From positions 26,381,619-26,445,618 of the forward strand of contig CM055830.1 in the NCBI GenBank assembly GCA_029582265.1: a stretch of 64,000 nucleotides of DNA, written 5' to 3'. Made by a program: the position numbers and the translations under genes. This DNA is from Zoroaster sp. YZ-2022. Taxonomy: Eukaryota; Echinodermata; Asteroidea; Forcipulatida; Zoroasteridae. The notes under the pieces were generated by a model. It worked only from the letters and a program-made list of their open reading frames with translations. It was not told the origin of the DNA and did not search any database. Numbering within the stretch: the stretch's first letter is position 1; every line of letters starts with the position of its first letter. Below, in pieces: positions 1 through 12,823 of this stretch.

Positions 1-123
1 AAAGGTACATGTATGATATAGCTTTGGTAAACAAAAATCTGGATAAGTTTCAATCTCGAAAGCTGAATGTTTACAAAGGTGAAACTTGTACCAATCCTCT
101 GCAACACTCGAAATGAACACAAT

Positions 124-214
124 ATGAATATCAAAAAAATTACTGATAAAATAGAAACTGTCATTCGCTGTGCTCTCGAAAACGTGAACACCGATTTTGA
201 TGAAATTTTCACAG
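124..214 (+). CDS. possible first coding exon, unknown protein
   Basis: An ATG at 124 opens 30 codons followed by one extra base and a good donor (ACAG|GTTAGT). The peptide starts MNIKKITDKIETVIRCAL and is helical and charged, ending in NTDFDEIFT. It reads like protein rather than random sequence. No partner exon was found in the next 2 kb, which carries only unique AT-rich DNA. Splice phase at the end would be 1. Product not recognised. It could equally be a chance ORF beside a chance GT. Confidence 0.22.
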
Positions 215-2099
215 GTTAGTTTTATGTATTTTGAAATCTAGATGATTGGAATGAATGCATTAATCAATCCTGCCAATGATCATACATGTACCCTTCAATG
301 TTAAATACTAAAGTTGTAATAATAATATAGAGCTTAATGCCAAAGACATGGAAATAAATTTTAATATTACAATGTCAACAACCTTGTTTGTCAGAAAACA
401 ACCATTTGAATTATGCGATTAATCCATGTTTGTCTAACTCTAGACTAAGCTTTTGAATAATACTATTATAGTATTAATATAGGCCCAATGAACATGCATG
501 CCCTAACGTTAGACGTAGTTAAACTTTTTTTTTTACCTCATTGGCTGATCGTAGACATATATCCTAAATGAATTATATTCTAATCCAATATGTTTCTATT
601 GCCGTTTGTGATTCTTCGTTGATAGAATTTTAGTGAAATAGACTTTGACAACATAAACATGAAAACATAACGTTACTGAAACAGTGTAGTAACTATACGT
701 TAGTATCACTAGTAAAAATTAGTACTTAGTAGTAATAGTATCAGCAATTCATTTGCGTGCCCGTAGACTACGGTAGAGTGTTGTGCAAAAAAACTCAACT
801 ATACCTTGTAAAAAACATCCTTACTGCATTAGCAGATTAGATCAAGAAAAAAGAGTCCTCTCTATTTCACTTTCTGAACGATGAAATCACCGCAAATGTA
901 AAAACTCGTGTGTTAGAACTAGCACTAGACTAGGCCTAACGTTACAGACGGTAGAGAATAAGCCATCTTGAAAACACTGGTTCTGTACTGTACTGGTTCC
1001 CGATGTGAAACACGTCATGTCCATATGTATTGCGGTATGATACCACTGATAGACATCGATTCTTACGCTAATTGAACCCGTAATACTTTTCGGTAATTCA
1101 GAACTTATTTATCACAGCATACTGTACATACGAAAATATTCGGTATGGCCGGGTATCGATTTTAATTGTTACGATTGTTATGGGCCTATGTGATTTTACA
1201 CGAATGTTCCCAAATGGGAATTTATCAAGGTTTTCTTTTCCGTTGGGAAACTTGAAAATCGTAATTTTTAAAGAACAATTACTTTCGCTAGTTTTAATGG
1301 TATACTTTCTAGGCTGCCTACTTTCTACAGTTATATAGAATTGAAACAAACGTACGGTTCCAAATACCAAACATATACGATCCCTTGAATTTACACACTC
1401 ATGTCACTCCATGTGAGCCTGGGAGAGGCGGCCTGGAGTAGCCATGCCGCCCATGGTCATATCTGCAAAGTTATGACTGAGTTTCCATCTAAAACTCACC
1501 TGAAATTAACGTAGTCCTCCAACCGTCAAAGAGGTGAGATTTTTGAAGAATATTTGCTTTCCAAAATGAAGAAAATGAACTTAAATCACACGCTGACGTT
1601 ATCGATAAATTTTTGGCAATCGTGGCTGCATCTAAGATGTGCGGAAAAATGTGCGTCAACACAGCCACATGACAGCCAATGAGGATGCAGTCGATCACGC
1701 GTTCAGGGTGGATACGTCGCCACAGGATATCACATGCACACATTGCTTGTTTATTGCATGCTTTTGCAGCAGTTAGTGTTCACCAGATCGTTCTGACCCT
1801 CTGCCCGAAGTGTACTGTCCAGCCCCACCGGTCTCATCCAACCTTGGTTCGGTGGTGGACCGAGCGAACAGCCTGGTATTTTTTACTATAAGCTTTGGGG
1901 TACGATCTGAGCAATTTATGTGTAACGTTGCGCAATGACCGGATCGCCCAGCTCCACCGATCCAGAGAAAAATTATAAGACCACGGACGAAAGAAAACAC
2001 ACTGTGGTCGTTCCATCCATGTTCCATCACACGATTAATACATTTAAACACATTTTAGTAGTTTATTTTATTTTTATTATTACAGGAGGGATTGCATAA
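215..2099. other. unique AT-rich DNA, no gene seen
   Basis: No domain, repeat tail or convincing exon was recognised on either strand. Short ORFs at 1489-1743 (minus) and 1773-2051 (minus) have no recognisable motif and no supporting splice pattern. Confidence 0.5.
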
Positions 2100-2520
2100 A
2101 AATCAATACTGCAGGCGGCCTGAGGTCGGACCATGTTCGGACCAGCGGCGGCTTAAAAAAGCTACAAAAGGAAAAACACCAACGATCAAGTAACGTTTAC
2201 TCTCAAACTGAATCTCAACTCCCGTTGGCATATTTCCCCTTAAAAGTAAATTACAACAAAAGCTTAAATTGATCTTGATAATAATATTAATTGTCGTGCT
2301 CGGTCCTCCGCCGGGCCGACTTCGGCTGGACGACCATACGCTGGTCCGTGAGCGGTCCACAAGCGGCAAACCGCTGATGAATTACTGCTCGGTTATCTGG
2401 CAGCTACCATCGGCGGACCACTGTCGGTTGCGGGCGGCGTGCCGATGCCGCGCAGCCACTCTCCAGCCGCTGGCGGCCCGCCAGCGGCTTGCGCACTGGG
2501 CAGTGAGGCACCGGGGACAA
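2100..2520. other. GC-rich pocket with short palindromes before LINE ORF1
   Basis: This stretch is much richer in G and C than its surroundings. It contains self-complementary pieces, the clearest at 2466-2488, where GCCGCTGGCG and CGCCAGCGGC flank a 3-base loop. It precedes the recognisable zinc-knuckle ORF of the LINE and may be its 5' UTR or an older element into which the LINE inserted. The open frame running through it (from 2269) starts with a hydrophobic stretch that does not look like LINE ORF1. Confidence 0.4.
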
Positions 2521-3454
2521 CAGAAAACGTGCAAGATCTGCAATAAACCCGGTCATTTTGCTAGAGACTGTCAAATGAGAGGAAGATGCTTCATATGTGG
2601 CAATCCTGAACACAGAGCGGAATGGCACGAAATGCAAAAAGACAACATATCAGAAGCATCGACTCCAGTTGCCCACGAAGAGGACGGGAACAATGATGAG
2701 GTAGAAAGCGAGATTTCCGACGACGAGCAAGAAAAGATTGAATATACAGATGGAGACAGCGGCGAAGAAGAAAGGGAGCAATGGAAAAGAGCTAAGCACA
2801 TAGTCTCAGCTACTGAACCACCACCTAGTGACAACGTGAGGAGATTCAACAGCCGCCGAAAGCTGAGAAAATACAAGTCACTGCGCCAACGAAGGAACCC
2901 AGGAGGAGAGAAAATGAGTGAACACAAAGAAACAACACATGACAAACGGGCAGAAGACAAACCAGAAACCCCAAAAGGATATCGACAAGAGAAGCAGACT
3001 ACAGCTAAGCACAATAAACAACTACCCAACAGACAGAAACACGTAGAAAAACAAGGAAAGAAAACATCTCGGGAGAAGAACACCAACAGAAGCTTAAAGT
3101 AACCCTAAAGAACAACCGGACAAGACTAAACCACCAACATTCTGGGATGAGGCAGTCAAGGAAAACCGAAAACGAAAGGCAGATGAAGAAGATGAAGAGA
3201 GAAAATTAGCAAGAGAAAGCACAGACAACAAGGAATCCGACATGGAACAAGAAGTCGACAAAGAAGAAGATATGAGCGAACAGGAAGACATAAGTCAGGA
3301 CCCAAATTCTGAAGAATTCGTTCCGTATACTAGGAAAGGTGTACAACGATTCCGCAGGAAACGCGGAACAGGAAGTACAACGTCACAACGTTATAACCCC
3401 CCACATAGTCCTGGTTCATCAAGAGGACGAGGAAGAGGAACTAGGAATACATAA
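2521..3454 (+). pseudogene. LINE ORF1, zinc-knuckle nucleic-acid-binding protein (frameshifted)
   Basis: This is the gag-like ORF1 of the LINE, expected to bind element RNA in the ribonucleoprotein particle. Near its start are CKICNKPGHFARDC, a canonical CX2CX4HX4C knuckle, and CFICGNPEHRAEWH, a knuckle-like variant ending in His. A long acidic then basic low-complexity tail follows (Glu/Asp-rich, then Lys/Arg-rich). The frame changes at about 3096-3120. The tail then continues in another frame and ends with an RGRGRGTRNT-like terminus at 3454. No CDS start is confidently placed, because the sequence before 2521 does not resemble ORF1. ORF2 begins 70 bp downstream. Confidence 0.75.
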
Positions 3455-3523
3455 ATTATTTTGGATTATGAGTGAGTATAATTGTTTTTCTTGTTTTATC
3501 CAATGAAGGGTCTTTACTTCATT

Positions 3524-6500
3524 ATGAGTTTCCTTAGTGTGCTCACAGTAGCCTCAATTAATGTTAACGGGTTGAGGGACAATTCAAAAGGAAATAATTT
3601 TTGATTACATAGTGTAGTAAACTTAACATAGTATTTATGCAGGAAAACTCACAGTGCATGCGAAGATGAACATCTCTGGCGCAGACAGTGGCAGGGGATA
3701 TACATTTTTAGTCATGGTAGTCGGAAATTCCAAAGGAGTTGCGATCCCACTTCAATAAATGTGGCCTACATTTGACAAATATTGAAAGTGATCAAGATGG
3801 TAGATGGATCAAAGGTGAAATCACATGGAATAACGAAAACGGGTTATATCCCTTGCTTCTGTTTATGCGCCGAATGCTGTTTACCCCAGAGTTGGATATT
3901 TCAAGAAAATATTGAATCACATTACTAATGATCAACAGTGGATTGTTGGAGGTGATTTTAATTGTGATATTGATAACAAAGACATAAGAGACACGAGTAA
4001 AAACGTCATGAAGGCTATTATTCCAAGAAAAGATCTCTTTGATATATGGCGCACTGTTTACCCTGAAAACCTGGTTATACTCACCTGCACAAAGGGCTCA
4101 ATAAATCTAGTAGAATCGATTACATTCTTATGTCCTCCAGTCTTTTAAACAAAATTGGGGAGGTTCATAATAATTCCAACAGGTTTAACGGACCACCAAG
4201 TCATCACCTTGAGATTAAATGATTTTGACACCCCCCACGGCCCAGGTCGTTGGATCTGCAACAACTAACTTATCAAAGACAAAGACTGCGTTTATAGAAT
4301 CCACAATTTTTGGAGTTTCTGGAAAACCAAGAAACATGATTATGAAAGTGTCTTTACTTGGTGGGAAATGGGAAAATGCAAACTCAAAGAAATTATCAGA
4401 GATTATGGACGTGAAAATCACTTATTGCTAAACAGGAAAGAGAACGTTTACAGAAAAGCTATGATAAATTGATCAATAACCCCCCAATATAAATAAGGAC
4501 GAACTTAATAAAATTGAATTCAATCTCAAACAATATGAAATGAGAGAGTGGGAAAAAGCTAAAAATACGTGTCCGCAACATCAATAAAACAGAAGGTGAA
4601 AAAGCCAGTAAAATTTTCCTTAACCTTCATCGAGAAACAACAAATGCACCATAAAATAATGATAAAATTACAAAACAAAGCTGGTAATTATGTTGATCAA
4701 CCTAGCTCTATGCTTAAATGCGTGAATAATTTTTATGAAGATTTGTACACTTCTGAAGGATCAGTGAAAAACAATTACATCAAATTCTGAGTGGAATTAA
4801 CATAGAGACCTTTCATGAAGATATTGTGTATGATTTAGAAAAGATATTGATGAGAATGAGCTCAGACACGCGCTTTATCAAATGAAAACCGATAAGTCCC
4901 CTGGCATTGACGGACTGACAGTTGAATCTACCGTACCTTTTGGAATATTCTGAAACAAGATTTAATCGAATTAATAAGGGAATGCAAAAGAAATATGTCT
5001 TGTCTAGAACAATGAATACCGCCTTAGTCAGATTAATTTATAAGAACAGAGGGTGCAAAGAAGACCTTAAAATTGGCGGCCTATAAGTCTACTAACTGTT
5101 GACTATAAGCTTATTTCAAAAAGTCATAACTAATCGATTGAAACTATTATGCCAACCGTTGTCTCAGAAAAATCAGACCTGTGGGGTCCCAGGTAGAAAC
5201 ATCCACGATAATTTGATGATTTTGAGAGACTGTATTGATTACATTAACTTTAATGACATCGAAGCCGGTGTAGTGAGTATCGATCAAGAAAAAGGCTTTG
5301 ACCGCATAGAATGGGATTACATGTATTCAATTATGGCGAAATGGGTATTCCCAGGTTTTATTCAATGGTGTGTTGCTTTATTCTAACCCTGTGTTTTTGT
5401 AGCCAGGTGATTGTTAACAATTTACGGTTCACCCATAACCATTCAGAGAGGAATAAGACAGGGATGTCCCTTTCACCGTTGTTATTTGTTATTTGCGCAG
5501 AGGGACTGTCCAATATGATATTGAAGAATCCTGAATTAGAAGGTATCACAATTTCAACAGAACAAGAAGGTTTTAAGATTATTCAACATGCTGATGACTT
5601 GACTAATTTTATTCGGAGAAACCAAGATTTTAAAATTTCTCACTGAAATTATGAACACTTATTGTGAGGGTACAGGTTCTAAAATAAACAACACGAAAAC
5701 AGTAGGTCTCTGTTAGGTAATGGAGTCTAGATCAGACTCCTGTAATTTTAAGTGGGTGTCCGATAAAATAAAAATTTTGGGAATCTATTTTGGTAACGAA
5801 ATCAACCCAGAAGACAATTGGTGTCCCAGAATAAATAAAATTAAACACACCATGAACCGATGGAAAGCTAGAAAATTAACACTTAAAGGTAAATCGGTTA
5901 TTATCAATACTATGATCGGGGCTGGTCTCACCTACTTGGGATCGATATTGCCATGTCCGGATAATGTGATTAAACAAATTGATGATATTATTTGGGATTT
6001 TTACTGGAACGGTAAACCAGATAAAATCAAACGGGATGTTATGAGAAATAGAACAGAGAGGGGAGGCGCAGGGGTAATGGACGTTAAATTTAAACTTGAT
6101 AGTCTAAAATTAAAATGGTTATGCAAATATTGTACTTCTGAAGGAAAATGGCGCTTTTAACTATTGGATCAACTGGGCTAGTGGCATTCTAAACCTTGGG
6201 TGGTATGTTTTAATAATCCTGTAGGTTGCCAGTCAAACCACTATGTTTTATAAAGAAATTTTCAATGCCTTTAATAATACCTAAGGCAGAATTAATGTCC
6301 ATCACGTGCTTCCTTGAAGCCCAAGATTTACCGTTATGGGAAAATACAATCATAACATGTAATGAACATAAACAAATGGATAGTAACGTGTTAAATCTAA
6401 CAACATGACTAGATTACGTCACGTCTGTCATGACGGCAAAGTTAAATCACTGGATGAAATTGGCAAAATTTGTAATCTCAAACCTATGAAATGCAGCAGA

Positions 6501-7188
6501 ATAATAGCTAGATTGAAAAGATGTATCCCACCATAACTTCTTGGCCGAAAATAGATGACAAGGACCGGTTAATCATGTTTGTAAATGCTTGAAATTAAGA
6601 ACTTTCAAGATCAGGACTGCTATATTTCACTGACCAATGAAACCAGTAAACATTATACCGTAACCTTTCTAGCATGAACAATGCTATTTCTATAGCAGAA
6701 ACCAGCTGGAAAGTTTGTTAACTTAAATATTAAATTCAATTGGTTAACATTTGGAAAAAATGGAGGGTGCAAACTTCTTGATCATGAAGACAAAGATCTC
6801 TGGTTTAAATTAAAACATCGGATTCTGGCTACTAAAGATAAACTTATGAAATGAAAAACCCAGACGACACATGCCCATTGTGTGGTGTGGAGAAAGAAAC
6901 CATTGAACACTTGTTTATCTATTGCCAAAAGCATATTAACGCTTGAGTTTTTGTAGAACAGATTTTGCGCAATATATACCAATAATAAAATTATGTATAT
7001 TAACGATATCAACAGAATTTTGGTAAAGATATGAATTAACATCGCGCTTTGCGTCATAGGGAAAAGCACCGGTAATTTGTCAGTTAGATGACATTGTTAA
7101 AAAACCCTAAAAAGATTTGTCCTGACATTATGAAAAATATATTAACGTTTTGAAAGGTTTTATCCTCCTAGAAAACAAAATCTCCTGA
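3524..7188 (+). pseudogene. LINE ORF2: endonuclease and reverse transcriptase (broken)
   Basis: This ORF2 encodes the enzyme for target-primed reverse transcription. It probably begins at ATG 3524 with VASINVNGLRDNSKG, a typical APE-endonuclease start. The endonuclease motif WIVGGDFN lies near 3940. RT pieces follow in order: MKTDKSPGIDGLT (near 4880), VSIDQEKGFDRIEWDYM (near 5270-5325), the RQGCPLSPLLF equivalent (near 5455) and the active-site QHADD (near 5590). The C-terminus retains a CX2C...H...C-type motif near 6870-6930. At least half a dozen stops and frame changes separate these blocks. The minus-strand copy is better preserved at the C-terminus and confirms the reading. Confidence 0.8.
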
Positions 7189-8270
7189 ACATGAATTTAT
7201 AGATACCTACGCTCATAAACCAAGTTTTATACATTTAACGATGGTATAATTATATTCCCTTTTAACAGCTTTATAATGCATTGCTAAGTTTCTTTCACAA
7301 TTTGTTCGCGCATGATTTATTTTGTACTTAATTAATGTACATTTGTTAATTTGAAAAGTCGTATTTGTTTGACAGTTTCATTATAGTCGTACATGCATTG
7401 TTTTTATTATTTATTTCATCCACTATGTTTTGTTTTTGTTATACTTTGCTTCATAATTTTCTATTTTGACGAATTACCTTTAATTGTGCGACTTTTGTTT
7501 ACGATTACTTTGTTTAAATTTTGTTAATTTGAAATGTTGTATTTTGTGAAAAGTTTCCCATAATTTAATTATAGTTGTACTTGCATTATGTTTTAATTAC
7601 TCCATCTGCCAATTTTGTTTGGTGTTTTATTTCGCTTCACTATTTTCTTTTGACGAATTCTATTATATGTGCATTTTTTTTGTTTACATGTATGTTTTGT
7701 TCTAATTTTGCATTGTGATTATTACTGCATCTACCTTTGTTTGTGATTTATTTCGCTTCTTTGTTTCACATTTATGAATTGTAATTTAATTGTGATGATT
7801 AACTTCAGAAAAATTTCATTATAGTTATATACATTATGTTTATTAATAATTAATTGCATCCATTATGTTTTTTGTGATTTATTTCGCCTGATTAATTTCC
7901 ATTTGACAAATTGTGCGAATGTTTCTTTTTCAATTAAGTTTTCGTTTCAGTTTCCTGAAATGTAACATGCATTATATATTTTATTACTTTATTGCATCCG
8001 TTGTATTTTTGTTTTGATTTGTTTTGTTTTATGAATTTCCACTTGTGTATTTGTATTTTTAATCTGTGTATATAAGGTTAATTCCATTTGTTTATTGTCG
8101 CTTTTAATTTTATTTATTTATTTCGTTTGTTTAAGTGCTTTGTAATGTCTATGTTTATTTGTGATACTTTGTAATTGTGGAAATTTTGTATCTTGTAAAA
8201 GTTTTTTGTTGAAACAGTGATGCAATAAATGGATTTTTTTTTTAACTCCACTGAAAGAAAAAATAAATAG

Positions 8271-8298
8271 TAGTGGTGGTGGTGGTGGTGGTGGTGGT
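8271..8298 (+). repeat. (GGT)n microsatellite at LINE 3' end
   Basis: About nine GTG/GGT units start within ten bases of the Tx1-type LINE 3' end. The other copy of the same LINE is followed by a different trinucleotide (ATC on its own strand). Confidence 0.9.
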
Positions 8299-8486
8299 TG
8301 TCAGTTATTTTGCCAAAGGTGATATAGTCAAGATGGAGAGACGAACAATCATAAAAGAAAATACGAAACGAAACTACACAAACTTTAGATTATTATTATC
8401 AACTGAATACGTCAATTGGTACAAATACTACAATCAGTCCAGCTGGAACATTGAAAACTATATTTAAAAATTAATTCTTTTGCCAC

Positions 8487-8503
8487 TGTGCGCGCTACAA
8501 ATC

Positions 8504-8536
<33 letters not shown>
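8487..8536 (+). mobile_element. very short L2/CR1-like LINE 3' tail
   Basis: GTGCGCGCTACAAATCTTTA followed by (TTA)n is identical to the last bases of the L2/CR1-like element ending at 15420. Only about 23 bp of element plus the microsatellite tail remain, an extreme 5' truncation. Confidence 0.7.
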
Positions 8537-8538
<2 letters not shown>

Positions 8539-8910
8539 ATATTCAACATATCATATCTTCAAAATGTGAAACTTAGATTATAAAATATTACAAATATTTC
8601 CCAAAATATAATTTCTAGCATATTAAATGAAAATAATACCACTACCACCACCACTACTCATCGGGTTATAGAAAATTAGTAGAGCCACGTGTACAGTTCA
8701 AAATTTGGTGTCTCTGCCGTTCAAATAGTTGTTTAGAGTCCGTCGAGTTGACTGGCAAAATGGTGTAGATGTTCGTCGCCCAAGCTCGTTATCCTCAATC
8801 TATCAATGTAGTGAACAGTTTCTCATACCTCCACTAATTGGCCATCTACATCACATCACATCACAAAATAAAAATAATCCAAAAATCTGATATAGGCCTA
8901 TTTACATGAA
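8537..8910. other. intergenic DNA, no gene seen
   Basis: AT-rich unique sequence with a short CCACCA run near 8643. No coding or repeat-family signal was recognised. Confidence 0.4.
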
Positions 8911-8950
8911 TGGCGGTGGCGGTGGCGGTGGCGGTGGCGGTGGCGGTGGC

Positions 8951-9002
<52 letters not shown>

Positions 9003-9012
9003 GCGGCGGCGA

Positions 9013-9097
<85 letters not shown>

Positions 9098-9098
9098 A
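8911..9098 (+). repeat. compound trinucleotide tract GGCGGT to GGC to GAC
   Basis: A 188-bp uninterrupted trinucleotide array changes unit along its length: GGCGGT repeats, then pure GGC, then mixed GGC/GAC, then pure GAC. All six frames stay open, producing artefactual poly-Gly, poly-Asp, poly-Arg, poly-Pro and poly-Ser ORFs that are not genes. Confidence 0.95.
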
Positions 9099-11268
9099 AG
9101 AAACAGTGCGACAGATCGGCTCTCGATTCCAGCGAAAATATTTATTGTTTCCCGTCATATAATCATTACCAAAAGTGTACTCCCTTGTAGGTGCTACTGA
9201 GTAGACTCTACAGGTAAGTTTCAACATCGGCCATTAAGCTTTTTGAGTTTTTAGTTTTTATTGCTTCGGATTACCCTTGAAGTTCTTGTTAGCTTGTCAC
9301 GGCTCACTGTTCCGTTGAGTTCAGTGAGCCGTTGACTCCATTTTCTTTTCAGATTTCAAGCAAAGCTAGCCCTCCTTTCTTTTGTGTGTTCCCTGTGCAG
9401 CCACGGGTCGAAGGGTTGGTAGTTACAAAGGGTACAATAATTTGTTTACCCTGGGGAAACGGAGCATAAAGATTTAGCTTTGTTCCTCGGGGTTCTAAAA
9501 TTATGAGGGCAATTATTGCAATCATAGTATTGTATAATCATTTAGTGATTTAAATGTTGAATTGCTATTGTTCTGGGGTTAAGGGAAGTTATAAGCTTTT
9601 ATTTGAGACATTGAATGTGTAGTACCTATAAAATAAAAAACTCAAATTAATCAAATGCTGGCCCACTGTTTTAATCCTCAGCTTGCATGAGGGCGTGCAA
9701 GTTCGGGGATCAAAAGCGGCTGTCAATCAGAATCAAGCTCGTTTTAAATATCGCCTTTTATACAGTTTCACGACCTGAATTTAATTTCAAAAAACTTCTA
9801 TTTAAAAATTTGTTCCTTTTAAAAATTTTATTCGTTCTATTTTTGGGGGATCCGAAGTCCGAGTCCGAGTCATTGGTACAATGGTACAACTGGAGTCCGA
9901 GTCCGTATGTCACCAAAAGTGCGACCTGAGTCGTACTCGAGATTCTGAGTCACGAGACACAAGTCCTGATATTGGGGGATGGGGAGGGGTGTTTCAGCCC
10001 AATTATTATCTACTACACACTTTTGGTCCACACTTCAGACAAAATAATTTTTCAGGATGATATTATTGCACACACTTTTCACACGGCAAGTTTCTAGCTT
10101 ATAATTTATTAATATTTGATAATCTAGTGATTTACTGCTAATGTTGTACGTCTCCTTTGAATTACTTATTTTACTTGAAGCAAAAATTTAATAATAAACG
10201 ACCGATGTCATCCATCATACTTTAGCTCCCCTGTCGGTAAAATAATATCTCCTCGAACATCGCATCAAAGTATGAGCAATATTGGGCCGCACTATCATTG
10301 CACTCGAAAGCATCAGTGGTGCATTTTTAAGGATAATATCATTTTGCATTTCAACAACTAGTTAACTGCTGGTGCGGCAATTTGTTAACATCTGGCAAAA
10401 CATATCCTCAAAGCTACAACAAATGTTGAACGAAGAGAATGTTCTTCATCACCAATAGGTAAGATAAACGTCTTTTAGAAAACAAAAGGCGCCAAACGGC
10501 AACGTTTGGAAAATTCGACATAACAGTACCTATTTTCTCTGTTAAAGATGTAGGCACTAAGCGTTTCACACAGAAATCGTTTCTCAGACAGAGTATAGTT
10601 TATTATTGCACTATAACTTTACACAACTTTAGTTCTTTTTGTATTCTGACAATGCCGTAGCCATGATTTTCAGAGTGAGGGAGGGGTGAAACGTTGTTTG
10701 GGGGTAATTTACCGACACAAATCTCAGTTCAGAAATACGAAGAAGTCTGTGAATTTACCAATAGACACTATTTTCCAACAATAGGGTGGGGTTTCCTTTA
10801 CGTCACTGTATTCTGGTAATTACCAGTGCTGTATCTTCCCCTTTATTTAAGTAATTATTTTAATTGAAGCAAAACTGGAATAATACGAAGAACCTCTGAT
10901 TCATTATTGTTTAGTGCTCACAGTCCCTTAACAACATAATTTCTGCTAAGCAAAATTAGAAAGAGGTTGATATAGATAGGCAAAAAAGAAAGAACTGTCA
11001 CCCCAAAATATTTATTATTTTCATTTTATAATTAATATAATTTGTTTAATGAAGAATATTATGAGTATGGAGTGTAACATCGAACACAATGTTGCAAAAT
11101 GTGGTTGACCTCAAAATTGTCATGCATGACGTCTGGAGGATACATAAGCTTAACATGTTCTCACACTTATCAAAAATTTAGGGGGGTGACGTTTCTTTGC
11201 TGTTATATGTATATATAAGCAATTTACATTTTTAGTATAATTTTTAGTGATCGGGTGAAAGACGCAAT
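9099..11268. other. intergenic DNA with faint degenerate repeats
   Basis: No gene recognised. A degenerate GAGTCCGAGTC-rich patch lies at 9855-9960. Two diverged similar blocks around 10155-10195 and 10848-10885 share a piece close to TTGAAGCAAAA. The rest appears unique. Confidence 0.4.
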
Positions 11269-11276
11269 ATCGTACT

Positions 11277-11570
11277 CAGTGGCTGCGCCAGCTCCAAAAA
11301 GCTGGGACAAGTGGGGGAGCTTAAATTTAGGGGAAACTAGTTTGAATGGAATTTAAGGTAGTGTTATATTGCTAATTGGCAGTGAAACATGAACTTATCG
11401 GGCTTCACCAGTGGAATTCTGTATTTGGGAATAATGACTATAGGCCGTAAATGCAAAGCGTGCATATATTACCGGGTGATGTTTTTGCTTTATAAATGGT
11501 CTTTTGCTCAGGGGCAGTTGGTTCAAGTTAGTGACAAATGCCTCTCGTGCCTTCCTTGGCGCCGCCACTG
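11277..11570 (+). mobile_element. hAT-type MITE with 8-bp target site duplication
   Basis: The 294-bp element begins CAGTGGCTGCGCCAG and ends CTTGGCGCCGCCACTG, near-perfect terminal inverted repeats of about 14-16 bp with the hAT-style CAGNG start. Flanking 8-mers ATCGTACT (11269-11276) and ATCGTTTG (11571-11578) match at 5 of 8 positions, consistent with an aged 8-bp hAT target duplication. No transposase is encoded, so it is a non-autonomous derivative. Confidence 0.75.
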
Positions 11571-11578
11571 ATCGTTTG

Positions 11579-12823
11579 TTTCTCTGAAAACGTCGTTGTT
11601 GCTATCTTAAAATAGGATGATATCATTATTTTATCTCCGCCACACAAAGTGTCTGAGGTAATGTGTGTGTGTTTGATGTACAAAACTGTCTTCTGTACCA
11701 GAGATATTTCAAAAAATGTTATCCAGAAATATGAAGAAATTCTTGAAAATGGGTACGGTTTGGGCACACAATGGACTAATCGATTAGATTTTGGTGAAGA
11801 TTTCGCTGATTCCGTATAACCTAACGTTATAGGCCTCGTAATTGAAGCAATATAAATGTATCCATATCCTTTGCTGATTCCGGCGTATTGCCTACAGGGT
11901 CCTGTAAAATAAAGAGTAATGGTGCTATTCCTCAGCCTTTTCAAAGGGAATATACACAACCATGAAGGTAAAGTGCGCTTAATCGTTAGTGTTAGTTAAC
12001 AGATCTACAGTTTCTACTTGTGATGGTTATAAACAATTAATCTAGCAGTAGAACATAATTGAAATAAGGTAATTTACGACTGGAAATCCTTAGTAGATTT
12101 TTCCCCTTGAGTTTGAAATTTATCTTAGTGGGGCCCACACTGGTCATATGGCGTAGGGTGAGAGGTATCCGGAGTGATCGCGCTCTCGTTTACGTTTAGC
12201 CACAAAGTACAGCCAGCTCAGAATGAGTTTAGATTGAGTACTTCGCAACCGCCCATGCCAATCAAGCAATACACCTGTACGTATGAATTAAAACCAAGAC
12301 TGAATGAAGTATGACTGAATGAAGCATAGTGGCAGTGTGTTAATACCAGTTGAAGCATACTATATCAAAGCCACACATTCTCTTCAACCGAACAAACTTT
12401 GTATAATTGTCAGCTTGGGGCCCCCTGCCCCTTGTCGAAATCAGTTCTTGGATCTGGGGATTGTAGTTCAAGAATTAAACCATTTAAAGAAACCAACCCT
12501 GTTTCCAGCTTATTATTTATATTTTGTCGTTAGCACGAGAAGAATAGTGAAACTGCTTTCAGCTTTTTCATTGTCAATACGTAAAAGTCGAAAAACAAAT
12601 AAAATACCTCTGAATCGAAACCACCTTGAGACTGAAGGATTTCAAGGGATGTTTTATACTATTAACACATCTCATTTATGACGGACTTACTGCATAAATT
12701 AAAAACCATGTTTCTCATAAGCATTTATAGAGAAGTATATCGTTTGATAGTGTTTGTATTCACTTAAAAATAAAGCAACACGTATTATGCCTCACAGATG
12801 TTTGCATTTATTTTTCGTTGCAG
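11579..12823. other. intergenic or intronic DNA, no gene seen
   Basis: Probably 5' flank or intron of the SRCR gene beginning at 12824. ORFs at 11528-11959 (minus) and 12319-12681 (plus) have no recognisable motif. Confidence 0.4.

Larger units (their letters stand above)
2521..8263 (+). mobile_element. Tx1/L1-type non-LTR retrotransposon, copy 1
   Basis: A nearly complete LINE: ORF1 with CCHC zinc knuckles, ORF2 with an apurinic-type endonuclease, reverse transcriptase and C-terminal Cys/His motif, then a ~1 kb T-rich 3' UTR with AATAAA (8224-8229). The 3' end is AACTCCACTGAAAGAAAAAA, the same end as the minus-strand copy at 39471-44320, which fixes the boundary. Immediately downstream is a (GGT)n microsatellite. 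Both ORFs are interrupted by stops and frameshifts, so this copy is inactive or poorly sequenced. The 5' boundary is not known and may lie upstream of 2521. Assignment to the Tx1 side of the L1 group rests on RT motif style and ORF1 zinc knuckles. Confidence 0.85.

Noticed and set aside
1489..1743. Minus-strand 84-codon ORF as a gene
   Set aside because: No recognisable motif. Overlaps a similar-length plus-strand ORF, as expected by chance.
8898..9227. Poly-Gly, poly-Asp, poly-Arg and poly-Ser ORFs
   Set aside because: They are translations of a pure trinucleotide microsatellite in several frames.
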